The notes under the pieces are model-generated. The model worked only from the letters and a program-made list of their open reading frames with translations. It made no database searches and was not told where the DNA came from. DNA of 13,550 nt, taken from positions 1 to 13,550 of the forward strand of contig CAJNDS010001587.1 of NCBI GenBank assembly GCA_905221605.1. The letters run 5' to 3'. Within the stretch, counting starts at the first letter, position 1, and each line of letters begins with the position of its first letter. The DNA comes from Symbiodinium natans. Taxonomy: Eukaryota > Sar > Dinophyceae > Suessiales > Symbiodiniaceae. The position numbers and the translations under genes were made by a program. Shown here in pieces: positions 6,450 to 13,550 of this stretch.

Positions 6450-6561
6450 GTGCGAGAAAGATCGCACGCGAACAATGCAAGACTGCTTTGTCTTGCGTGC
6501 CAGCTAAAGACAAGTTTAGCAAGCCAAGAACACGCGTATCGACGGCGTTTTTGTTTTCTTG
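6450..6561 (+). other. Four consecutive hairpins beside the element's left arm, copy 1
   Basis: Hairpin 1 is GTGCGA-gaaaga-TCGCAC (6450-6467). Hairpin 2 is a 7-bp stem GCAAGAC/GTCTTGC with loop TGCTTT (6477-6496). Hairpin 3 is GCTAAA-gacaag-TTTAGC (6503-6520). Hairpin 4 is an interrupted stem: CAAGAA pairs with TTCTTG and ACGC with GCGT (6525-6561). The first three have perfect stems and 6-nt loops. Starts are spaced 27, 26 and 22 nt. AAAG in loop 1 could pair with CTTT in loop 2. A structured RNA or DNA cruciform is possible; no known RNA family is recognised. Confidence 0.7.
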
Positions 6562-6617
6562 AGTGTTGATGCAAACAGTAAAAAATAAAAAAAACTCTTG
6601 TTGTCTGTGAGTCGATT

Positions 6618-6818
6618 TCAATTATTATTCAACTCAAATCGGTTCCAAAAGCAGCTCAATTCTGGGCACCGAAAACGGGCCCTAGATTTTGGATTTCCTG
6701 TGTGAACATACAAGGCCACCCAGGTTGGAGCCTCAAATTGGAACCCAAGTTTAGGAGCCATTTTTGGACCCAGTTGCGGCGTTTTTTTCACACACGGGAA
6801 GCCAGATCTGGCTTTCAC
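6618..6818 (-). CDS. 66-codon open frame inside the element, identical in four full copies
   Basis: The frame opens at GTG (6818); its first ATG is at 6761, giving 47 residues beginning MAPKLGFQFEAPTWVAL and ending at a stop at 6618. The same peptide is encoded at 8635-8835, in the 10760-11272 region and at 11269-11469. Because the DNA itself is nearly identical, conservation says nothing about selection. No domain recognised; too small for a transposase. Confidence 0.12.
   Translation of the reverse strand: MKARSGFPCVKKTPQLGPKMAPKLGFQFEAPTWVALYVHTGNPKSRARFRCPELSCFWNRFELNNN
6799..6814. repeat. 16-bp perfect palindrome
   Basis: AAGCCAGATCTGGCTT in the middle of the element, repeated unchanged at 8816-8831, 10941-10956 and 11450-11465. 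It could be a dimeric protein-binding site or simply part of the element. Confidence 0.7.
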
Positions 6819-7000
6819 AGCTCCTCGTTGCGAGTAAACAAATAAGCCTTCCAGTCGGTTCCAGTCTAAGTCTTGTGTCAGTCTTCCCCCAAAATTAGAA
6901 CAGCAGGCAGCAAGGCGGCAAAGTGTGAACTTGTTTGGAACCGGAACTTTCTCTAACTGTGGAGGTCACTGGAGCTTCCCTACCTTTTCGATCAATTTTG

Positions 7001-8265
7001 CTGCCCCTCATCTTGGGTTTCAGATTCTCCAGGTTTTTGTGCAAGGCCTGAAGGCAGAAGAGGAGAAAAGAAGGGTGCAGAGTCAACAAGAACACATGAA
7101 AATGCAACATGTTTTGTTCTGCAGCTTGGAAAAGTTCAATGCTTTGAAACAAGTGTTTTTAAAAGCCTCTGACAGTGCCGTTTGGACAGAAATCAACTGC
7201 AGGACGAGACGAGTTCAACCGTGGTGTTGATTCGTTAAGGTTGCGCGCGACGCCCAAGCCAAACCACTTGAAAATTGCAAAGTGTATTTCCAGAATGTGA
7301 ACAAGTGCGAGCGAAGCGAGCGAAACACCAGAGTAAATTCAACAAATTTAACTGATCAAGTGTTGATTTTAAGGGTTTTTTCAACATTTTCGGAAACTTC
7401 AGAAATTTTGAAAATTCGTTGAATGGTGCTGAATCCAGGGAAGAATTGCAACACGCAACCAAAAACGAAAGACAAAGAATTGAAGGCACCCAGCCTAAAG
7501 AAAGTTTCTTCTGCTCAAATCTTCTGTCAATTTCAGTGTGCCTTAAATTTCTGTTTGGCCATTTTGGAAAATCAAAGACAAGAGAATCGAAGCTTTGTCA
7601 AAAAAAGTCGAATGGAATGGAAATCAAGACTGGGCGACTCTCAAGTCGTTCTGGCCATGATGAGAGGTCAGTGTGATTGTTTTTTTCGATGTTAGCAAGA
7701 ACTCCAACACATTGGTCTTTCTTTTTGACCCTTGGAAAAATCGAGAAAACACTGGAAAGAAGCCAGAATCGTGAAAACTTAGACAATTTTCTTCGTCCGT
7801 CTGTGAACAGAATTTTTCTCTGGCTTTTGTTCAATGTTTTGTTTGTTTTTTTTGCCGGGATGATTAAGTTGCAAGCTTTTAGAAAGAGAGATTTCTGAGA
7901 AACCGCCCTGAACTAAAACACAAACAGATCGTTCAGCAAGTGTTTTGGTAAGTGCTGTCAGCCCGGTAAGCTGTCGATTGACCAGAAAGACAGTGAAAAA
8001 ATCGCAATCGGAACCTCAAAATAATGTGCATGTTGTGGTGTGTGTGTGTGTGTGTGAGCATTTGTGGTTGCAAAAAGTGGTTGTCTTTAGCTCAGTGTGC
8101 AAGAAAATTGTCAGTGTGTGGGCAAAGAGTGGTGAGGCATGGAGTCTCAGAAGTAAAATCAAAAAAACAGTAACCTTGCAGTGGTGTCTGTGTGTTTTTT
8201 ACCTCGGTTTTTCATTGTGAATGGTGTGTTGTTTTCGGCGTTTGTGGGTTGGAGAGTCGTGTGTG
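7001..8265 (+). repeat. Satellite block S, copy 2
   Basis: 1265 bp starting CTGCCCCTCATCTTGGG and ending GAGAGTCGTGTGTG. Features shared by all copies include GCGAGCGAAGCGAGCG (near 7307), the GTAAGTGCTGTCAG stretch near 7948 and a (GT)n tract (8038-8056 here). It belongs to the subfamily lacking the 49-bp and ~65-bp extra segments. Best frames are 7046-7230 (same peptide as in copy 1) and overlapping frames near 7419-7695. None is convincing. Confidence 0.93.
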
Positions 8266-8433
8266 TGTCATCGAGTGTGGGTGTGTGTTCATTATGGGTG
8301 CAAAGTGGCTGAGTGGGTGGTGTGTGTTTGCGTTATGTCGGCTGGGCTCTGCTGGCTGTTCAAGTGTGGAAGTGTGCGGGTGGTGAAAGGTGTGTGGGTT
8401 TTGGAGACACAAAAAGAGGGCAAGAAATCAATT
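8266..8433 (+). repeat. Satellite block T, copy 2
   Basis: 168 bp, same GT-rich sequence as copy 1 with one A fewer in the run before GAGGGCAAG and CATCGAG at its start. Ends in ATCAATT at 8427-8433. Confidence 0.88.
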
Positions 8434-9007
8434 CCAAAAGGTAGGGAAGCCGGAGTGACCTCCACAGTGCGAGAAAGATCGCACGCGAACAATGCAAGAC
8501 TGCTTTGTCTTGCGTGCCAGCTAAAGACAAGTTTAGCAAGCCAAGAACACGCGTATCGACGGCGTTTTTGTTTTCTTGAGTGTTGATGCAAACAGTATCG
8601 AATCGAAAAAACTCTTGTTGTCTGTGAGTCGATTTCAATTATTATTCAACTCAAATCGGTTCCAAAAGCAGCTCAATTCTGGGCACCGAAAACGGGCCCT
8701 AGATTTTGGATTTCCTGTGTGAACATACAAGGCCACCCAGGTTGGAGCCTCAAATTGGAACCCAAGTTTAGGAGCCATTTTTGGACCCAGTTGCGGCGTT
8801 TTTTTCACACACGGGAAGCCAGATCTGGCTTTCACAGCTCCTCGTTGCGAGTAAACAAATAAGCCTTCCAGTCGGTTCCAGTCTAAGTCTTGTGTCAGTC
8901 TTCCCCCAAAATTAGAACAGCAGGCAGCAAGGCGGCAAAGTGTGAACTTGTTTGGAACCGGAACTTTCTCTAACTGTGGAGGTCACTGGAGCTTCCCTAC
9001 CTTTTCG
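8434..9007. mobile_element. 574-bp inverted-repeat element, copy 2
   Basis: Arms at 8434-8477 and 8964-9007, with ATCAATT at 8427-8433 and 9008-9014. It has the four hairpins (8467-8578), the 16-bp palindrome and the 66-codon frame. It differs from copy 1 mainly near 8596, where it reads AGTATCGAATCG against an A-rich variant in copy 1. Confidence 0.75.
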
Positions 9008-9017
9008 ATCAATTTTG

Positions 9018-10390
9018 CTGCCCCTCATCTTGGGTTTCAGATTCTCCAGGTTTTGGTGCAAGGCCTGAAGGCAGAAGAGGAGAAAAGAAGGGTGCAGAGT
9101 CAACAAGAACACTGAAAATGCAACATGTTTTGTTCTGCAGCTTGGAAAAGTTCAATGCTTTGAAACAAGTGTTTTTAAAAGCCTCTGACAGTGCCGTTTG
9201 GACAGAAATCAACTGCAGGACGAGACGAGTTCAACCGTGGTGTTGATTCGTTAAGGTTGCGCGCGACGCCCAAGCCAAACCACCTTGAAAATTGCAAAGT
9301 GTATTTCCAGAATGTGAATAAGTGCGAGCGAAGCGAGCGAAACACCAGAGTAAATTCAACAAATTTAACTGATCAAGTGTTGATTTTGAGGGTTTTTTCA
9401 ACATTTTCGGAAACTTCAGAAATTTTGAAAATTCGTTGAATGGTGCTGAATCCAGGGAAGAATTGCAACACGCAACCAAAAACGAAAGACAAAGAATTGA
9501 AGGCACCCAGCCTGAAAGAAAGTTTCTTCTGCTCAAATCTTCTGTCAATTTCAGTGTGCCTTAAATTTCTGTTTGGCCATTTTGGAAAATCAAAGACAAG
9601 AGAATCGAAGCTTTGTCAAAAAAAGTCGAATGGAATGGAAATCAAGACTGGGCGACTCTCAAGTCGTTCTGGCCATGATGAGAGGTCAGTGTGATTGTTT
9701 TTTTCGATGTTAGCAAGAACTCCAACACATTGGTCTTTCTTTTTGACCCTTTGGAAAAATCGAGAAAACACTGGAAAGAAGCCAGAATCGTGAAAACTTA
9801 GACAATTTTCTTTAGTTTATACACAGCAACATTTTTTGATTTTTTCAATTCAAATTGCCTTCGTCCGTCTGTGAACAGAATTTTTCTCTGGCTTTTGTTC
9901 AATGTTTTGTTTGTTTTTTTTGCCGGGATGATTAAGTTGCAAGCTTTTAGAAAGAGAGATTTCTGAGAAACCGCCCTGAACTAAAACACAAACAGATCGT
10001 TCAGCAAGTGTTTTGGTAAGTGCTGTCAGCCCGGTAAGCTGTCGATTGACCAGAAAGACAGTGAAAAAATCGCAATCGGAACCTGAAAATATCCATGAGA
10101 ATGTGCATGTTGTGGTTTCGGCTGTTTTCTGAGTGTGCACATTCAAGAGTGTTGTGGATGTGTGTGTGTGTGTGTGTGTGAGCATTTGTGGTTGCAAAAA
10201 GTGGGTTCTGTCTTTAGCTCAGTGTGCAAGAAAATTGTCAGTGTGTGGGCAAAGAGTGGTGAGGCATGGAGTCTCAGAAGTAAAATCAAAAAAACAGTAA
10301 CCTTGCAGTGGTGTCTGTGTGTTTTTTACCTCGGTTTTTCATTGTGAATGGTGTGTTGTTTTCGGCGTTTGTGGGTTAGAGAGTCGTGTG
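9018..10390 (+). repeat. Satellite block S, copy 3
   Basis: 1373 bp. It carries two segments absent from copies 1 and 2: 49 bp at 9813-9861 and about 65 bp near 10092-10158. It also has CCTGAAAG, TTTTGAGGG and GGTTAGAGAG variants. Two bases are missing near 9112 relative to the other copies, which truncates the charged open frame with a TGA at 9113-9115. The (GT)n tract is 10159-10180. Confidence 0.93.
9813..9861 (+). repeat. 49-bp segment specific to S copies 3 and 4
   Basis: AT-rich segment starting TAGTTTATACACAGC and ending AAATTGCCTT, set between ATTTTCTT and CGTCCGTC. Copies 1 and 2 join these directly. A CTT triplet lies at both edges, so it fits either a small insertion with CTT duplication or a CTT-mediated deletion in the other subfamily. 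The same segment is at 12447-12495. Confidence 0.85.
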
Positions 10391-10558
10391 TGTCATAGAG
10401 TGTGGGTGTGTGTTCATTATGGGTGCAAAGTGGCTGAGTGGGTGGTGTGTGTTTGCGTTATGTCGGCTGGGCTCTGCTGGCTGTTCAAGTGTGGAAGTGT
10501 GCGGGTGGTGAAAGGTGTGTGGGTTTTGGAGACACAAAAAGAGGGCAAGAAATCAATT
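10391..10558 (+). repeat. Satellite block T, copy 3
   Basis: 168 bp, distinguished by CATAGAG at its start in place of CATCGAG. Otherwise matches copies 1 and 2. Ends in ATCAATT at 10552-10558. Confidence 0.88.
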
Positions 10559-11641
10559 CCAAAAGGTAGGGAAGCCGGAGTGACCTCCACAGTGCGAGAA
10601 AGATCGCACGCGAACAATGCAAGACTGCTTTGTCTTGCGTGCCAGCTAAAGACAAGTTTAGCAAGCCAAGAACACGCGTATCGACGGCGTTTTTGTTTTC
10701 TTGAGTGTTGATGCAAACAGTATCGAATCGAAAAAACTCTTGTTGTCTGTGAGTCGATTTCAATTATTATTCAACTCAAATCGGTTCCAAAAGCAGCTCA
10801 ATTCTGGGCACCGAAAACGGGCCCTAGATTTTGGATTTCCTGTGTGAACATACAAGGCCACCCAGGTTGGAGCCTCAAATTGGAACCCAAGTTTAGGAGC
10901 CATTTTTGGACCCAGTTGCGGCGTTTTTTTCACACACGGGAAGCCAGATCTGGCTTTCACAGCTCCTCGTTGCGAGTAAACAAATAAGCCTTCCAGTCGG
11001 TTCCAGTCTAAGTCTTGTGTCAGTCTTCCCCCAAAATTAGAACAGCAGGCAGCAAGGCGGCAAAGTGTGAACTTGTTCGGAACCGGAACTTTCTCTAACT
11101 GTGCGAGAAAGATCGCACGCGAACAATGCAAGACTGCTTTGTCTTGCGTGCCAGCTAAAGACAAGTTTAGCAAGCCAAGAACACGCGTATCGACGGCGTT
11201 TTTGTTTTCTTGAGTGTTAATGCAAACAGTATCGAATCGAAAAAAATCTTGTTGTCTGTGAGTCGATTTCAATTATTATTCAACTCAAATCGGTTCCAAA
11301 AGCAGCTCAATTCTGGGCACCGAAAACGGGCCCTAGATTTTGGATTTCCTGTGTGAACATACAAGGCCACCCAGGTTGGAGCCTCAAATTGGAACCCAAG
11401 TTTAGGAGCCATTTTTGGACCCAGTTGCGGCGTTTTTTTCACACACGGGAAGCCAGATCTGGCTTTCACAGCTCCTCGTTGCGAGTAAACAAATAAGCCT
11501 TCCAGTCGGTTCCAGTCTAAGTCTTGTGTCAGTCTTCCCCCAAAATTAGAACAGCAGGCAGCAAGGCGGCAAAGTGTGAACTTGTTTGGAACCGGAACTT
11601 TCTCTAACTGTGGAGGTCACTGGAGCTTCCCTACCTTTTCG
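10559..11641. mobile_element. Compound element: two interiors fused at 11100/11101
   Basis: The left arm (10559-10602) and right arm (11598-11641) are intact, but the interior occurs twice. The first interior runs to CTTTCTCTAACT and joins directly to GTGCGAGAAAG of a second left interior at 11101. The result is 1083 bp, that is 574 plus 509. Both hairpin clusters are present (10592-10703 and 11101-11212). This can be a 1.6-kb deletion of S+T between two neighbouring elements or an internal duplication. The junction has GTG microhomology and falls at nearly mirrored positions of the two arms. It also opens a 170-codon minus-strand frame (10760-11272). Confidence 0.8.
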
Positions 11642-11651
11642 ATCAATTTTG

Positions 11652-13017
11652 CTGCCCCTCATCTTGGGTTTCTAGATTCTCCAGGTTTTGGTGCAAGGCC
11701 TGAAGGCAGAAGAGGAGAAAAGAAGGGTGCAGAGTCAACAAGAACACATGAAAATGCAACATGTTTTGTTCTGCAGCTTGGAAAAGTTCAATGCTTTGAA
11801 ACAAGTGTTTTTTAAAGCCTCTGACAGTGCCGTTTGGACAGAAATCAACTGCAGGACGAGACGAGTTCAACCGTGGTGTTGATTCGTTAAGGTTGCGCGC
11901 GACGCCCAAGCCAAACCACTTGAAAATTGCAAAGTGTATTTCCAGAATGTGAATAAGTGCGAGCGAAGCGAGCGAAACACCAGAGTAAATTCAACAAATT
12001 TAACTGATCAAGTGTTGATTTTGAGGGTTTTTTCAACATTTTCGGAAACTTCAGAAATTTTGAAAATTCGTTGAATGGTGCTGAATCCAGGGAAGAATTG
12101 CAACACGCAACCAAAAACGAAAGACAAAGAATTGAAGGCACCCAGCCTGAAAGAAAGTTTCTTCTGCTCAAATCTTCTGTCAATTTCAGTGTGCCTTAAA
12201 TTTCTGTTTGGCCATTTTGGAAAATCAAAGACAAGAGAATCGAAGCTTTGTCAAAAAAAGTCGAATGGAATGGAAATCAAGACTGGGCGACTCTCAAGTC
12301 GTTCTGGCCATGATGAGAGGTCAGTGTGATTGTTTTTTTCGATGTTAGCAAGAACTCCAACACATTGGTCTTTCTTTTTGACCCTTGGAAAAATCGAGAA
12401 AACACTGGAAAGAAGCCAGAATCGTGAAAACTTAGACAATTTTCTTTAGTTTATACACAGCAACATTTTTTGATTTTTTCAATTCAAATTGCCTTCGTCC
12501 GTCTGTGAACAGAATTTTTCTCTGGCTTTTGTTCAATGTTTTGTTTGTTTTTTTTGCCGGGATGATTAAGTTGCAAGCTTTTAGAAAGAGAGATTTCTGA
12601 GAAACCGCCCTGAACTAAAACACAAACAGATCGTTCAGCAAGTGTTTTGGTAAGTGCTGTCAGCCCGGTAAGCTGTCGATTGACCAGAAAGACAGTGAAA
12701 AAATCGCAATCGGAACCTGAAAATATCCATGAGAATGTGCATGTTGTGGTTTCGGCTGTTTTCTGAGTGTGCACATTCAAGAGTGTTGTGGATGTGTGTG
12801 TGTGTGTGTGAGCATTTGTGGTTGCAAAAAGTGGTTGTCTTTAGCTCAGTGTGCAAGAAAATTGTCAGTGTGTGGGCAAAGAGTGGTGAGGCATGGAGTC
12901 TCAGAAGTAAAATCAAAAAAACAGTAACCTTGCAGTGGTGTCTGTGTGTTTTTTACCTCGGTTTTTCATTGTGAATGGTGTGTTGTTTTCGGCGTTTGTG
13001 GGTTAGAGAGTCGTGTG
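11652..13017 (+). repeat. Satellite block S, copy 4
   Basis: 1366 bp, same subfamily as copy 3: 49-bp segment at 12447-12495 and ~65-bp segment near 12727-12792. The (GT)n tract is 12793-12810. The charged open frame is intact here (11688-11882), with one Leu to Phe change. Confidence 0.93.
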
Positions 13018-13186
13018 TGTCATAGAGTGTGGGTGTGTGTTCATTATGGGTGCAAAGTGGCTGAGTGGGTGGTGTGTGTTTGCGTTATGTCGGCTGGGCT
13101 CTGCTGGCTGTTCAAGTGTGGAAGTGTGCGGGTGGTGAAAGGTGTGTGGGTTTTGGAGACACAAAAAAGAGGGCAAGAAATCAATT
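13018..13186 (+). repeat. Satellite block T, copy 4
   Basis: 169 bp, with CATAGAG as in copy 3. Ends in ATCAATT at 13180-13186. Confidence 0.88.
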
Positions 13187-13550
13187 CCAAAAGGTAGGGA
13201 AGCCGGAGTGACCTCCACAGTGCGAGAAAGATCGCACGCGAACAATGCAAGACTGCTTTGTCTTGCGTGCCAGCTAAAGACAAGTTTAGCAAGCCAAGAA
13301 CACGCGTATCGACGGCGTTTTTGTTTTCTTGAGTGTTGATGCAAACAGTATCGAATCGAAAAAACTCTTGTTGTCTGTGAGTCGATTTCAATTATTATTC
13401 AACTCAAATCGGTTCCAAAAGCAGCTCAATTCTGGGCACCGAAAACGGGCCCTAGATTTTGGATTTCCTGTGTGAACATACAAGGCCACCCAGGTTGGAG
13501 CCTCAAATTGGAACCCAAGTTTAGGAGCCATTTTTGGACCCAGTTGCGGC
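13187..13550. mobile_element. 574-bp inverted-repeat element, copy 4, cut by window end
   Basis: Left arm at 13187-13230, hairpin cluster at 13220-13331, then interior sequence identical or nearly so to other copies. The right arm lies beyond the window. Confidence 0.75.

Larger units (their letters stand above)
6417..6990. mobile_element. 574-bp inverted-repeat element, copy 1 (MITE-like)
   Basis: The arms are 6417-6460 and 6947-6990. Both read AAAAGGTAGGGAAGC, a 3-base difference, AGTGACCTCCACAGT, a 2-base difference, then GAGAAAG; 38 of 44 positions match. The inverted symmetry ends exactly at direct repeats ATCAATT at 6410-6416 and 6991-6997, which fit a 7-bp target-site duplication. The interior holds four hairpins, a 16-bp palindrome and no transposase, so it would be non-autonomous. 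The size of the putative target duplication and the terminal bases do not let me assign a superfamily. Since all copies sit at the same satellite position, only one insertion event is observed. Confidence 0.75.
4950..13550. repeat. Macrosatellite array, 2.0-2.1 kb period
   Basis: The anchor GTCGATTTCAATTATTATTC occurs at 6611, 8628, 10753, 11262 and 13381. Spacings are 2017, 2125, 509 and 2119 bp. The short spacing comes from loss of about 1.6 kb. Units are highly similar (only scattered substitutions and a few indels over more than 2 kb), so amplification or homogenisation was recent. Each unit is block S, block T and a 574-bp inverted-repeat element. The array runs past the right edge of the window. 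Confidence 0.95.

Noticed and set aside
6450-6561. Hairpin chain as a tRNA or tRNA-derived repeat
   Set aside because: Loops have 6 nt, stems are 6-7 bp, and no anticodon loop, T-loop or CCA end can be fitted.
7307-7322. GCGAGCGAAGCGAGCG as a regulatory site
   Set aside because: A short direct repeat with no other support.
7419-7695. Two overlapping plus-strand frames of 85-90 codons in block S
   Set aside because: Copies 1 and 2 differ from copies 3 and 4 by one base within the frames, swapping the reading frame between subfamilies. Neither frame is consistently kept.
7948-7961. GTAAGTGCTGTCAG as a splice donor
   Set aside because: A good match to a donor, but no convincing exon precedes it and no partner acceptor can be chosen.
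8974-10591. S+T as a 1.6-kb transposon bounded by CTGTGG and CCACAG
   Set aside because: No target duplication at its edges, while ATCAATT direct repeats fit the alternative 574-bp element. Kept only as an alternative in the 11100 junction finding.
10760-11272. 170-codon minus-strand frame as a gene
   Set aside because: It exists only because of the fusion junction at 11100/11101. Normal units break it, and its start is shared with overlapping frames.
6450-13331. CRISPR array or integron-like site series
   Set aside because: The hairpins differ in sequence, the repeats are ~2 kb apart, and no cas or integrase gene is present. The telomeric tract marks the DNA as eukaryotic.
4950-13550. rDNA intergenic spacer
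   Set aside because: The repeat size would fit, but I recognise no rRNA motif anywhere in the window.
4950-13550. LTR retrotransposon or LINE array
   Set aside because: No reverse transcriptase, integrase or gag-like frame, no primer-binding site or poly-A tail seen.

Overview
The window is eukaryotic, repeat-dominated and almost certainly subtelomeric or otherwise heterochromatic. I can support no confident protein-coding gene, rRNA or tRNA. A short interstitial telomeric tract of CCCTAAA heptamers (4820-4864) points to a TTTAGGG-type telomere, as in plants, green algae, chromerids and dinoflagellates. I cannot name the organism. Open frames here are short, mostly lack an ATG, and are broken by indels between copies of the same repeat.

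Left domain (1-4819) is a mosaic of small repeat families, shuffled and partly inverted. In order it holds a 51-bp tandem array (1-447); a ~145-bp repeat with G/C hairpins (456-719); a 115-128-bp tandem repeat (818-1300); a C-rich array of CCCCCTTTAAG-like units (1301-1636) ending in a nested palindrome (1636-1664); a ~1 kb unrecognised stretch; a second, shorter copy of the 117-bp/C-rich/palindrome module (2881-3251); an inverted 117-bp copy (3412-3545); a direct duplicate of the 534-960 region (3549-3912); an inverted copy of the 51-bp array with its flank (3913-4156); and a G-rich array (4157-4345). A unique stretch (4346-4819) carries one weak minus-strand open frame.

The telomeric tract separates this mosaic from the right domain (4950-13550), a macrosatellite with a 2.0-2.1 kb period. 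Each unit is a satellite body (block S, about 1.25-1.37 kb, plus a GT-rich block T, about 168 bp) interrupted by a 574-bp element. That element has 44-bp imperfect terminal inverted repeats (38/44 matching), is flanked by the 7-bp direct repeat ATCAATT, and has four consecutive hairpins beside its left end. It looks like a non-autonomous DNA transposon (MITE-like) inserted once and then amplified with the satellite. In the first unit, next to the telomeric tract, block S is inverted in place. Between the third and fourth units a ~1.6 kb S+T block is missing, leaving two element interiors fused at 11100/11101. Indels divide the units into two subfamilies (S copies 1 and 2 against S copies 3 and 4).

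Reading (inference): the tract may mark a former chromosome end, with the CCCTAAA orientation making the macrosatellite its subtelomere and the left mosaic later-added material. No pathway or gene cooperation can be described. The interest lies in the nested repeat architecture and its rearrangements.
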